This document shows positions 8,457-16,689 of a stretch of DNA of 59,213 nucleotides, piece by piece. The stretch is taken from contig NZ_JACHVU010000020.1 in assembly GCF_014190915.1 (NCBI RefSeq), positions 1 to 59,213 of the forward strand, given 5' to 3'. The notes beneath the pieces were generated by a model. It was not told where the DNA came from and did not search any database. It saw only the letters and a program-made list of their open reading frames with translations. The stretch is from Mycolicibacterium iranicum. GTDB taxonomy: Bacteria > Actinomycetota > Actinomycetes > Mycobacteriales > Mycobacteriaceae. Positions within the stretch are counted from its first letter, which is position 1; every line of letters starts with the position of its first letter. Position numbers and translations under genes: made by a program.

Positions 8457-10705
8457 GGGTACTCCACCTTCACCGTGACGGGCGGCTGCCCCGGCTCGGA
8501 CGCATCGCGTTCCAGTGCGACCAACGCGACCGCCCTGGCGTGGTAGCGCGCCGAGATCGACTCGTCGGTGCCGCCGGTGAAGATCGGCACCGGCGCCATG
8601 CCCTTGGCGTGGCGTGCGGCGTTCTTCCCCAGCTCGCGGTACATCTTCGCGGTCAGCAGCGGTGCGACGCTGAACAATTCGAGGTTGGCCAGCGGCGCCA
8701 GATCGCGCCGGTGGATCAGCGCGGTGCCCTTGCCCTGAAGACCGATGCCGATCCCCGAGCCCGACAGCCGCGCGGCCGTCAGCCCGATCATCCCGACGTC
8801 GATGGTCGAGCGCACGCGCACCGTGCGCGCGATGCACCCTTCCTCCTCCAGACCCGCCGAGATCTGACGGAGCACCTCGCCGATCGTCAGACCGCACAGG
8901 CTGAGCCACACGCTGCGGCCCCACGCCGGCGACAGCCCGATGCACACCTCCCGCGGGTCACTGCCCTGCCGTGCCGGTTCGACGTTGGTGACCACGACGT
9001 GGCCGTAATGCTCGGCCTGGTCTGCGGTCAGCTCGGCGCTGCTGCGCGCCTGCCTGATCGCGTCGATCTCGGCGCGCCGGTGATCGGTGAGCGTGTAACC
9101 CGTTGCCGGGCCGCTGTAGTCGTTCGGGTCGGTCAGCTTCGACAGCACCCGGAACTGCTCGTCGAAGATCGCCGAGGTCTGCAGCTGGTCGCCCCGCAGC
9201 CGCTCCCGGGTCAACGTCGTGATCGCCTCGGCCTCGTCGGTGTAGCCGGTGCGGTGCAGCGAGGCGATGACGTCGAACACCGTGAGCTGCCTGGCCTCGA
9301 TGGAGGCGGCGGCTTCGGCGACCATCTTGGGATGTCCCGCCGGCAGGTCGCGGGAACCGTTGGCGGCCACCACCTGCTCGACTCGGGCGTCGTCGTAGTC
9401 GGCGAGCCCGAGGTCGCGGTACACGGCCTGCACCGCCTGGGCCGCACGCCGACGCACGGCCTCAAGGTGTTCGGGTGCCACTGTGCGCAGACCACCGTCG
9501 GCACCCCAGTCTCGCTGCAGGACTAGGAAGTCGTCCATGTCGTCGGAGTTGAAGTTCGACAGCGCGAACGCGTTGTCGTAGCGCGGGATGGACCCGAAGC
9601 CGGAGAAGATGAAGTCGGCACCCGCCAGCAGCACCGGCAGGGTGTGGGCGCTGCGACGGATGTCGGATTCGGAGATCAGGTTGTCGTTGCCCGCGCACGA
9701 TTCCAGATCGCGCATCATCACCATCAGGTTCTCGGCGAGCAGTTCCTTCATGCCCTCCGGCACCGAGGCCACCACGCCCACGCCGTCGATGCCGCCGTTC
9801 TGCACACCCTGCGAGCCGAGCGCGCGAGCCAACGAGACACAGCGGGATTCGAGATACAGGATCGAGCACTGCTCGGCCGCACCCATCAGCACCTCGGCAC
9901 CGCCGCCGCTGGTGACGCGCATCTTCAGGCCGCGCGACGCGTACGCCGAGGTCAGGATGGCCTTGCTGAACGGGGTGTCGTCGCCGTCGACGAACACCTG
10001 CTCGGTGCCGTAGATCGAGATGGTCTCCGCGTAGCTGGTGAGGCCGCGCAGACCGAGCCGCAGTTCGAGCGCCTCTTCGATCGAGCACTGCGCCAGCGCC
10101 CCGGGGGTGCCGACCTGGGAGCCGATCAGCAGCGCCACGGCGTTCGACGGTGCGTCGCCGAGCACCGGCACCGTCGTCTCGACCTCCCGGAACCCGTACG
10201 CCACCGCCGACGCCGCATCGGCGGCGATCAGCAGCGGGTCGTCGAGCTGGTTGGTGACATGGGCCTGGTTGCTCGGCGTGCGGCGGGCCCGCATCTTGGC
10301 CATCGCCATCTGCATCTCGACCGGCGACATCACCGCGATCACCCGGGCCAGCTTGGCCGGCGTGGTGCCGCCGATGAGCCGGACCACCTCGGCGCGAGAC
10401 ACATTGACGTCGACCGCCATCCGAGCCAGCGTCGCGTCGTCGAGTGCCATCGCCTCCTCGGCGACGGTGAGGTCGATGCCGTACCGCGCGATGAACTCGT
10501 CGATGACGTCGAACTCGCCGGCGCCCTTGCCGTCGAGTTCTGTCACACGCGGGCCGCCGGGCCCCCGCTCGATCACCAGTGACGGCGGCGGATCGTGTGG
10601 ACTCCGCATCGCGACGAGACCGAGGGCGGCGTCCGGGACGCTGAACCCGTCGAGGTTGACCGGTTTCGAGTTCAGTACCCGAAACCGGCCCAACTCGTCT
10701 GCCAC
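8453..10705 (-). CDS. B12-dependent diol dehydratase, fused large and medium subunits (PduC-PduD)
   Basis: A 750-residue protein converting 1,2-propanediol (or glycerol) to propionaldehyde (or 3-hydroxypropionaldehyde) with adenosylcobalamin. Residues 1 to about 545 match PduC: the N-terminal PVNLDGF, then MSPVEMQMAMAKMRARRTPS with the following HVTN. Residues about 560-750 match PduD, including ARLSGSGIGIGLQGKGTALI and LELFSVAPLLTAKMYRELGK. In enterobacteria these are two genes. GTG 10705 is preceded by GGGAGG and lies 9 bases after the permease stop. The PduD part lacks the N-terminal helix that targets the enterobacterial enzyme into its shell, because that position is now internal. Confidence 0.95.
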   Translation of the reverse strand: MADELGRFRVLNSKPVNLDGFSVPDAALGLVAMRSPHDPPPSLVIERGPGGPRVTELDGKGAGEFDVIDEFIARYGIDLTVAEEAMALDDATLARMAVDVNVSRAEVVRLIGGTTPAKLARVIAVMSPVEMQMAMAKMRARRTPSNQAHVTNQLDDPLLIAADAASAVAYGFREVETTVPVLGDAPSNAVALLIGSQVGTPGALAQCSIEEALELRLGLRGLTSYAETISIYGTEQVFVDGDDTPFSKAILTSAYASRGLKMRVTSGGGAEVLMGAAEQCSILYLESRCVSLARALGSQGVQNGGIDGVGVVASVPEGMKELLAENLMVMMRDLESCAGNDNLISESDIRRSAHTLPVLLAGADFIFSGFGSIPRYDNAFALSNFNSDDMDDFLVLQRDWGADGGLRTVAPEHLEAVRRRAAQAVQAVYRDLGLADYDDARVEQVVAANGSRDLPAGHPKMVAEAAASIEARQLTVFDVIASLHRTGYTDEAEAITTLTRERLRGDQLQTSAIFDEQFRVLSKLTDPNDYSGPATGYTLTDHRRAEIDAIRQARSSAELTADQAEHYGHVVVTNVEPARQGSDPREVCIGLSPAWGRSVWLSLCGLTIGEVLRQISAGLEEEGCIARTVRVRSTIDVGMIGLTAARLSGSGIGIGLQGKGTALIHRRDLAPLANLELFSVAPLLTAKMYRELGKNAARHAKGMAPVPIFTGGTDESISARYHARAVALVALERDASEPGQPPVTVKVEYP

Positions 10706-10714
10706 ACGGCCTCC

Positions 10715-12247
10715 CTAGTCGCGAATCTCGCTGTCCTCGTAGACCACTCGGCCGATCAGCTCATAGCGCCGCTGATCCTTGAACTTGAAGTACAGCGCCA
10801 TCGCCCCACCGAGGACGAACAGGCCGACGACGATCCACGGGGTCAGCTTGAAGAGCAACGTGCCCGATGCGGCGCCGGCCGCGGCGTCCTTGTGCTCCCA
10901 CAGCAGGTACACCACGTAGAGCATTCCGATGCCGCCGAGCAACGGCGCCAGGAACGTCTTGAACCAGTGCGCGCTCGACGGGTGGTTCTTGTGGAAGTGG
11001 AAGTACGCGACGACGGAGAACGCGCACAGCGACTGCACGATCAGGATCGCCATGGTGCCCAGGATGGCCAGCAGTGTGTACATGTGGATGTAGGGATCCA
11101 TACCCGCAAAGAAGAACGCCAGGATCAGCACCAGCGTGATGCCGGTCTGGACGAACGACGCGATGTAGGGCGAGCCGTGCTTGACGTGCGTGGCGCCCAG
11201 CGTCTTCTGCAGGCCGCTGGAGAGGCCCTCGCGGCCCAGGGCGTAGAGGTAGCGCGACGCGCAGTTGTGGAACGCCATGCCGCAGGCGAAGGAACCCGTC
11301 ACGAGCAGGACGTTGAACAGCGTGATCGCCCACTCGCCGTAGGTGTCGCGCACCGGGGCGAAGAAGATCTCCGAGGAGGTGTCGGCGCTCTGCGCGAGCT
11401 CGATGGCCTGCGAGGGGCCCGTGCCCGCAACCGCCATCCAGGAGACGAAGACGTAGAAGAGGCCCACGCCGAGGACTGCGATCATGGTGGCGCGGGGGAT
11501 GATCCGCTTCGGGTCCTTGGACTCCTCGCCGTACATCGCCGTCGATTCGAAGCCGACCCAGGACCAGAACGCGAAGAACAGACCGAGCCCTGCGCTGGCG
11601 CCGGCGATGGCGGCCGGCTGGAACGCGCCGATCGGGTTCAGGATCTCGCCCACCGCGAAGCCGTCGGGGCCCCCGCCCTTGACGGCCACCGCGATGGCGC
11701 CCAGCGACAGCATGACGATCTCGGTGATCAGGAAGACGCCGAGCACCTTCGCGGTCAGGTTCACGTCGAAGTAGGTCAGCACGCAGTTGAGCACCAGCAT
11801 CAGCAGCGCCGGCAGCAGCCAGTGCACGGTGATGCCGAACTGCGACGCGCACAGGTTCTGGAAGAAGAACGCGAAGATGCCGATCAGCGAGCCTTCGAAC
11901 ACGACGTAGGCCATCGTGATGATCAGCCCGCTGGCCATGCCGACGACGCGGCCCAGCCCGTGCGAGATGTAGCCGTAGAAGGCGCCGGTGGAGGTGATGT
12001 GCTTGGCCATGGTGGCGTAGCCGATGGCGAACAGGCCCAGCACGATGGTCGCGACCAGGTAGCCGGCCGGCGCGTGTGAACCATTTCCGAAGCCGACGGC
12101 GATCGGCACGTTGCCGACCATTGCGGTGATCGGGGCGGCGGTGGCGACCGCCATGAAGATGACGCCGAAGGTGCCGACGGCATTTCTCTTCAGGCGTTGG
12201 ACGGAGTCTGGCGGGGTGGTTGCGCGGGGCACGACGTCTTCGGTCAT
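10715..12247 (-). CDS. APC-family amino-acid/amine permease
   Basis: A 510-residue membrane transporter with about 12 hydrophobic segments, of the amino acid-polyamine-organocation family. The N-terminal block LKRNAVGTFGVIFMAVATAA, the glycine-rich first helix region and FWSWVGFESTAMYGEESKDP are typical. ATG 12247 is preferred over GTG 12259 because GGAAGG sits 11 bases before it. Permeases of this kind accompany RMM-type microcompartment loci, where uptake of 1-amino-2-propanol or a related amine is the expected job (inference). It is the first gene of the leftward operon leading into diol dehydratase and divergent from the shell operon. Confidence 0.88.
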   Translation of the reverse strand: MTEDVVPRATTPPDSVQRLKRNAVGTFGVIFMAVATAAPITAMVGNVPIAVGFGNGSHAPAGYLVATIVLGLFAIGYATMAKHITSTGAFYGYISHGLGRVVGMASGLIITMAYVVFEGSLIGIFAFFFQNLCASQFGITVHWLLPALLMLVLNCVLTYFDVNLTAKVLGVFLITEIVMLSLGAIAVAVKGGGPDGFAVGEILNPIGAFQPAAIAGASAGLGLFFAFWSWVGFESTAMYGEESKDPKRIIPRATMIAVLGVGLFYVFVSWMAVAGTGPSQAIELAQSADTSSEIFFAPVRDTYGEWAITLFNVLLVTGSFACGMAFHNCASRYLYALGREGLSSGLQKTLGATHVKHGSPYIASFVQTGITLVLILAFFFAGMDPYIHMYTLLAILGTMAILIVQSLCAFSVVAYFHFHKNHPSSAHWFKTFLAPLLGGIGMLYVVYLLWEHKDAAAGAASGTLLFKLTPWIVVGLFVLGGAMALYFKFKDQRRYELIGRVVYEDSEIRD

Positions 12248-12306
12248 CGAAACGGGCACCTTCCAGGGGCGAAGGGTAGTTGATGGCTCAGCTCACGGCC
12301 GGAGGC

Positions 12307-12328
12307 CACTGTGGTATAGACCACAGTG
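12307..12328. promoter_or_regulatory. Perfect 8-bp palindrome, candidate GntR/HutC-type operator
   Basis: CACTGTGG (12307-12314) and CCACAGTG (12321-12328) are exact inverted arms around TATAGA. The centre GGTATAGACC fits the GGTnTAnACC pattern known for HutC-subfamily GntR proteins such as DasR and NagR. It lies 60 bases upstream of the permease start, where it could control the leftward operon. Whether the local GntR or a remote regulator binds here is not known. Confidence 0.65.
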
Positions 12329-12343
12329 CTGAAACCTAAGACA

Positions 12344-12360
12344 TATTGGCACTACCAATA
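12344..12360. promoter_or_regulatory. Palindrome TATTGGCACTACCAATA, candidate GntR operator in the divergent gap
   Basis: Arms TATTGG and CCAATA are perfect inverted repeats with 5 bases between. The core TTGGCACTACCAA is the same pattern (TTGGYANTACCAA) as the palindrome just before the gntR gene at 19456-19468, differing at two central positions. A match between the divergent promoter gap and the regulator's own leader is the usual mark of the cluster regulator's operator. Confidence 0.75.
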
Positions 12361-12387
12361 GGACTACGCAACCGTAAGTTTCCGCTG

Positions 12388-12416
12388 TTGACAGAAATGG
12401 TCCTACCCTTTAGCTT
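12388..12416 (+). promoter_or_regulatory. Candidate promoter of the microcompartment operon
   Basis: A consensus -35 hexamer TTGACA (12388-12393) is followed after 17 bases by TAGCTT (12411-12416), a weak -10. The spacer contains ATGGTCCTACCC (12397-12408), a degenerate version of the TTGGYANTACCAA palindrome, which would place a repressor between the two promoter elements. The start codon of the first gene is about 40 bases downstream, after an AGGGAG ribosome site. Confidence 0.5.
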
Positions 12417-12454
12417 TTGGTCACACCCCGCCGAACCTCACGACAGGGAGTCCC

Positions 12455-13735
12455 GTGTACGACTACGGCACGTTCTCGTTCGATTCCAAGGCACAGGTGC
12501 TGGAACGGGCCAAGGAGTACTGGAACCCGGACAAGACCCAGTTCTGGACCGACACCGGCGTCGATCTGGTCATCGACCGCCGCCAGGACTACTTCCTGTG
12601 GGACATGAGCGGCCGCCGCCTCATCGACATGCACCTCAACGGTGGCACCTACAACCTCGGCCACCGCAACCCCGAGGTGATGCAGGCCATCACCGAAGGC
12701 ATGGAGCACTTCGACGTCGGCAACCATCACTTTCCCTCCGTGGCACGAACGGCGTTGGCGCAGAAGCTGATCGAATCCGCCCCCGACTCGCTGTCGAAGG
12801 TCGCCTTCGGTTCGGGCGGCGGCGAAGCGATCGACATCGCCCTTAAGAGCGCGCGGCACGCCACCCAGCGCCGCAAGATCGTGTCGATCGTGAAGGCCTA
12901 CCACGGGCACACGGGGCTGGCCGTGGCCACCGGTGACGACCGCTTCGCCAAGCTGTTCCTCGCCGACCGGCCCGACGAGTTCGTCCAGGTGCCGTTCGGG
13001 GACACCGAGGCGATGGAGCAGGCGCTGCGGGGCCGCGACGTCGCCGCCGTCATCATGGAGACCATTCCCGCCACCTACGGATTCCCGTTGCCGCCCATCG
13101 GCTATCTGGAGGCGGTCAAGGATCTGTGCGTGCGCTACGACGCCCTCTACATCGCCGACGAGGTCCAGACCGGGCTGATGCGCACCGGCGAGATGTGGGG
13201 CATCACCAAGCACGGCATCGACCCCGACATCATGGTGACCGGGAAGGGCCTGTCCGGCGGGATGTACCCGATCACCGCCGCGCTGCTCAGCGACCGGGCC
13301 GCGCAGTGGCTCGAGCAGGACGGCTTCGGCCACATCTCCACCTTCGGCGGCGCCGAACTCGGGTGCGTGGCCGCGCTGAAGACCCTGGAGATCACCAGCA
13401 GGCCCGAGGTCCGCTCCTCCGTGCACTACATCGCCGACATCTTCTCCGAAGGCTTGCGGCGCATCCAGGCCGACTACCCCGGGTGGTTCGTCGGCATCCG
13501 GCAGAACGGCGTGGTGATCGGCCTGGAGTTCGACCACCCCGAGGGTGCCAAGTTCGTGATGCGCGAGCTGTACCAGAGCGGTGTGTGGGCGATCTTCTCG
13601 ACGCTGGATCCCCGTGTGCTGCAATTCAAACCGGGCCTGCTGCTCAACCGTGACCTCTGCGAGGACGTGCTCGACCGCGTCGAGGTGGCGGTCGGACGGG
13701 CGCAGCAGGCCGCGACCGGACGGAGGAAGCCGTGA
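12455..13735 (+). CDS. Class III PLP-dependent aminotransferase-fold enzyme of the RMM locus (probable amino-alcohol-phosphate phospho-lyase)
   Basis: A 426-residue fold-type I PLP enzyme. Cofactor sites are GSGGGEAIDIA (phosphate grip, about 119-128), Asp235 in IADEVQTG and the Schiff-base Lys264 in VTGKGLSGG. Although class III members are usually annotated as aminotransferases, some are ethanolamine-phosphate-type phospho-lyases. The kinase in the same operon makes that role likely here: aminopropanol phosphate to propionaldehyde, ammonia and phosphate (inference from the proposed RMM pathway). Start is GTG 12455 after AGGGAG; its stop overlaps the next start (GTGA). No clear targeting helix is visible. 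Confidence 0.88.
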   Translation: MYDYGTFSFDSKAQVLERAKEYWNPDKTQFWTDTGVDLVIDRRQDYFLWDMSGRRLIDMHLNGGTYNLGHRNPEVMQAITEGMEHFDVGNHHFPSVARTALAQKLIESAPDSLSKVAFGSGGGEAIDIALKSARHATQRRKIVSIVKAYHGHTGLAVATGDDRFAKLFLADRPDEFVQVPFGDTEAMEQALRGRDVAAVIMETIPATYGFPLPPIGYLEAVKDLCVRYDALYIADEVQTGLMRTGEMWGITKHGIDPDIMVTGKGLSGGMYPITAALLSDRAAQWLEQDGFGHISTFGGAELGCVAALKTLEITSRPEVRSSVHYIADIFSEGLRRIQADYPGWFVGIRQNGVVIGLEFDHPEGAKFVMRELYQSGVWAIFSTLDPRVLQFKPGLLLNRDLCEDVLDRVEVAVGRAQQAATGRRKP

Positions 13736-15285
13736 ACGCGGTACCCCACGCAGGTCAGCTGCTCGAGCGAGCCCGATTCGCCGCGGCCGCCTACGCCGAG
13801 TACGACCACGACACCGTGGCCAGGATCGTCGACGCGGTCGCCGAGGCCGGCCACCGCAATGCCGACCGGTTCGCCGCCGCGGCGGTCGCCGAGACCCAGA
13901 TGGGGGTCGTCGCGGACAAAGCCACCAAGAACCGGGCCTGCTCCCGCGGCATCGTCGACTTCTACCGCGGTCAGGACTACGTCTCACCGCGCATCGACAC
14001 CGCGCGCAAGATCGTCGAGATCCCCAGGCCCGCAGGCGTCGTCCTCGCGCTGTGCCCCACCACGAACCCCGTCTCCACCGTGTACTTCAAGGTGATCCTG
14101 GCCCTGATGACCCGCAACGCGGTCGTCGTGGCCCCGCACCCGCGGGCCCGCCGGTGCTCGGCCGAGGCCGCGCAGGTGCTCGCCGAGGCAGCCGTTGCGG
14201 CCGGCGCTCCGGACGGGATCGTCCAGGTGCTCACGGAGCCGTCGCTGCCGCTGGTCGAGGCGTTGATGTCCGACGAGCGGACCGACGTCATCGTCGCCAC
14301 TGGTGGCACCGGGGTCGTGCGGGCCGCGTACTCCTCCGGCAACCCGGCGCTGGGCGTCGGTCCCGGCAACGTCCCCGTCCTGGTCGACGCGTCCGCCGAC
14401 ATCGACGCCGCGGCACGGCGCATCGTCGACAGCAAGGCATTCGACAACTCGGTGCTGTGCACCAACGAATCGGTGCTGATCGCCGAGGAGTCCATCGCCG
14501 GCAAGCTCTCCGCGGCGCTCACCCGGCACGGCGCCCACATCCTCGACGCCGACGCGGCGGTTCGGCTGCGGGAGTTCATGTTTCCCGGTGGATCGCTCAA
14601 CACCGATGTCGTCGGACGCGACGCGGCGTGGATCGCCGACCGGATCGGGCTGCGCGTCACCCCCAAGACCCGGCTGCTCGTCGCACCGTTCACCGACGTC
14701 ATCGGTGAGGAGGTGCTCACCCACGAGAAGCTCTGCCCGGTACTCGGGATGACGACCGTCGCGGACGCAGCGCGCGGAATTCGCGCCGCCCGCGCGGTGG
14801 TGCGCATCGCCGGCGCCGGACATTCGGCGGCCATCCACAGCGAGGACGCCCGGGTGATCACCGATTTCGCCGCGCAGGTGCCCGTGCTGCGGGTGTCGGT
14901 GAACGTCGGGAACAGCACGGGCAGCTCGGGACTGGATACCAACCTGGCCCCGTCGATGACGATCGGCACCGGCTTCGTCGGTCGCAGCTCGATCGGCGAG
15001 AACCTGCAGCCCGAGAACCTGATGAACTGGACGCGGATCGCCTACAACGCCGACTCCGCGGTCACCATGCCGAACTTCGCCGGGCTGTCACCGTGGCGGA
15101 CGCCGTCCGGTGAGGTGCCCGCATACCCGCGGGCCTCGAACGAGGACGCCGCACCCGCGCCGATGGCCAGCAGGCACCAAAGCAAGCCGGCCACGAGCCG
15201 CGGCGCCGACCCCGGCATCGAAGCGCTGCGGGCCGAACTGCGCGCGCTGGTGGCCGAAGAACTCGCCCAACTGATCAAGAGGTGA
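13732..15285 (+). CDS. CoA-acylating aldehyde dehydrogenase with C-terminal encapsulation-like peptide
   Basis: A 517-residue enzyme of the PduP/EutE-like group, expected to oxidise propionaldehyde to propionyl-CoA with NAD+. Residues about 1-455 form the dehydrogenase: the nucleotide region ATGGTGVVRAAYSSGNPA, then GVGPGNVPVLVD, with the catalytic Cys243 in NSVLCTNES. After a linker rich in Ala, Pro and Ser (about 456-494) the last 23 residues form an amphipathic helix (GIEALRAELRALVAEEL and following), the form of a microcompartment targeting peptide. GTG start overlaps the previous stop; the shell gene follows after 3 bases. Confidence 0.93.
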   Translation: MNAVPHAGQLLERARFAAAAYAEYDHDTVARIVDAVAEAGHRNADRFAAAAVAETQMGVVADKATKNRACSRGIVDFYRGQDYVSPRIDTARKIVEIPRPAGVVLALCPTTNPVSTVYFKVILALMTRNAVVVAPHPRARRCSAEAAQVLAEAAVAAGAPDGIVQVLTEPSLPLVEALMSDERTDVIVATGGTGVVRAAYSSGNPALGVGPGNVPVLVDASADIDAAARRIVDSKAFDNSVLCTNESVLIAEESIAGKLSAALTRHGAHILDADAAVRLREFMFPGGSLNTDVVGRDAAWIADRIGLRVTPKTRLLVAPFTDVIGEEVLTHEKLCPVLGMTTVADAARGIRAARAVVRIAGAGHSAAIHSEDARVITDFAAQVPVLRVSVNVGNSTGSSGLDTNLAPSMTIGTGFVGRSSIGENLQPENLMNWTRIAYNADSAVTMPNFAGLSPWRTPSGEVPAYPRASNEDAAPAPMASRHQSKPATSRGADPGIEALRAELRALVAEELAQLIKR

Positions 15286-15288
15286 CCC

Positions 15289-15894
15289 GTGGCTGAACTG
15301 CGTTCGTTCATCTTCATCGATCGGCTTCAGCCGCAGACGATGTCGTATCTGGGCACCTGGATCAAGGGCGCCCTGCCCCGCGCCGGCGTCGCCGCGCAGA
15401 TCATCGAGGTGGCACCCGGTCTCGATATCGAGGGGGTCACCGACGTCGCCCTCAAACACGCCGACGTCCAAGCCGGTGTGCTCGTCGTCGAGCGCCAGTT
15501 CGGCTACCTGGAATTCCACGGCGAGACCTCGGCGGTCGAGGCGGCCGCCGGGGCAGCGCTCGACGAGTTGGCCAGCGCGCCGGAATCGGCGACACCGCCG
15601 AAGATCCTGGCCTCCCGGATCATCTCCAGCATCGACCGCCAGCACGCATTCCTGATCAACCGCAACAAGATCGGGTCGATGGTGCTGGCCGGCGAGACCC
15701 TCTACGTGCTCGAGGTGTCCCCCGCGTCCTACGCGATCCTGGCCACCAACGAGGCCGAGAAGGCCGCCGACGTCAAGGTCGTCGACTTCCGGATGATCGG
15801 TGCGACGGGCCGGGTGTACCTGTCCGGCTCGGAGTCCGACGTCCGTCAGGCCGCCGCAGCGGCCGAAGAGGCGCTGGCCCGGAGCGTGCCGTGA
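15289..15894 (+). CDS. Microcompartment shell protein, tandem BMC-domain trimer (BMC-T), first copy
   Basis: A 201-residue shell protein made of two BMC-like repeats, one in each half. Landmarks shared with the second BMC-T at 16981 are ERQFGYLEFH, INRNKIGSMVLAGETL, NEAEKAA and MIGATGRVYLSGSE. BMC-T proteins form trimers that look like hexamers and often carry a larger, sometimes gated, pore for bulky metabolites or cofactors. GTG 15289 is preceded by AGAGG inside the end of the aldehyde dehydrogenase gene. The 3' end overlaps the next gene by 4 bases. Confidence 0.9.
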   Translation: MAELRSFIFIDRLQPQTMSYLGTWIKGALPRAGVAAQIIEVAPGLDIEGVTDVALKHADVQAGVLVVERQFGYLEFHGETSAVEAAAGAALDELASAPESATPPKILASRIISSIDRQHAFLINRNKIGSMVLAGETLYVLEVSPASYAILATNEAEKAADVKVVDFRMIGATGRVYLSGSESDVRQAAAAAEEALARSVP

Positions 15895-16388
15895 GCATCG
15901 ACCGGGATCAGCTGCGACAGCTGGTGCGCGAGGTGGTCCGCGAGGCCGTCGGCGACCTCACCAGGTCGACCACCCCACCGCCGGCGGCTCGGCCCGCGCC
16001 GGCACCCGCCGCGCCGGCGCCCGTGCCGGACGGACCGGTCCCCACCGGTCCGCTGGCCGCCGAGGAGAAGACCCGCACCGACACCGTGCGGATCACCACC
16101 GATCGGGAGCTCGACGTCTTCGTACGGAACCTGTTGCGGCTCTTCGAGAACCCGAAGACCCGCGCCGATCTGCGCACGGGCCGCCTGTCGTTCCGGCTGG
16201 CCGGCACCGGACGCAGCGGGCCGGGCGCTGCCCGCCGCGTCGAGCGTGGCGCGGTGACAGAACGGCAGATCGCCGACATCGCGGCGGCCGGCGCTTCGCT
16301 GATCCTCGGCCCCCGTGCAGTCCTCACCCCGCTGGCCCGCGAGCGCGCACGAGCGCTGGGCGTGACGATCCAGAAGGAGCGAACATGA
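15891..16388 (+). CDS. Microcompartment-associated protein with N-terminal encapsulation-like helix
   Basis: A 165-residue protein of unknown function inside the shell operon. Residues about 4-24 (DRDQLRQLVREVVREAVGDL) form a strongly amphipathic helix like known targeting peptides. Residues about 27-58 are a Pro/Ala linker. A C-terminal domain (about 62-165) ends in a helix, GPRAVLTPLARERARALGV, resembling the TPxARxxA helix seen in several microcompartment core proteins such as EutQ. The likely role is a structural or scaffolding protein linking cargo and shell (inference). Its stop overlaps the BMC-P start by 4 bases. Confidence 0.75.
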   Translation: MSIDRDQLRQLVREVVREAVGDLTRSTTPPPAARPAPAPAAPAPVPDGPVPTGPLAAEEKTRTDTVRITTDRELDVFVRNLLRLFENPKTRADLRTGRLSFRLAGTGRSGPGAARRVERGAVTERQIADIAAAGASLILGPRAVLTPLARERARALGVTIQKERT

Positions 16389-16630
16389 TCCGCGGCACCG
16401 TCATCGGTCAGGTGTGGTCGTCCCGGCGCATCGACGGCATCCCCGCCGGGGCCTTCCTCGAAGTGGAGGTCGACGGTTCGGGAAGCCGCCTGGTGGCCTT
16501 CGACGTCCTGGGCAGCGGCGTGGGCGAATCCGTGCTCATCACCCAGGGCTCGGTGGCGGCGAGCTGGTTCACCGGCACCCCGCCACCGGTCGACGCATTG
16601 ATCATCGGCTCCGTCGACCCGGCCGGATAG
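16385..16630 (+). CDS. Microcompartment vertex protein (BMC-P, EutN/CcmL family)
   Basis: An 81-residue pentamer-forming protein that caps the vertices of the polyhedral shell. The family pattern is plain: MIRGTVIGQVWSSRRIDG at the N-terminus, a middle AFDVLGSGVGESVLITQGS and a C-terminal DALIIGSVD. It is the only vertex gene in the window, so it should be essential for closed shells. It overlaps the upstream gene by 4 bases and is followed by a 59-base gap before the hexamer gene. Confidence 0.95.
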   Translation: MIRGTVIGQVWSSRRIDGIPAGAFLEVEVDGSGSRLVAFDVLGSGVGESVLITQGSVAASWFTGTPPPVDALIIGSVDPAG

Positions 16631-16676
16631 CCGCCCCGGCGGTCACGACCTCAGACATCCACAGATAACCGACACG

Positions 16677-16682
16677 AAGGAG
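16677..16682 (+). promoter_or_regulatory. Strong ribosome binding site of the BMC-H gene
   Basis: AAGGAG lies 7 bases before the ATG at 16690. It is the best Shine-Dalgarno in the shell operon and the BMC-H gene alone has an open leader instead of a 4-base overlap. That fits the need for far more hexamer than other shell subunits. Confidence 0.7.
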
Positions 16683-16689
16683 AAACATC

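Noticed and set aside
10595..12079. 494-residue open frame on the + strand opposite the permease gene
   Set aside because: It is rich in Arg, Glu, Gln, His and Asp without any family motif, and it lies antisense to a clear 12-helix permease and the dehydratase. GC-rich shadow frame.
13977..14969. Long open frame antisense to the aldehyde dehydrogenase
   Set aside because: Ser/Thr/Arg/Ala-rich composition without motifs, wholly inside a clear enzyme gene.
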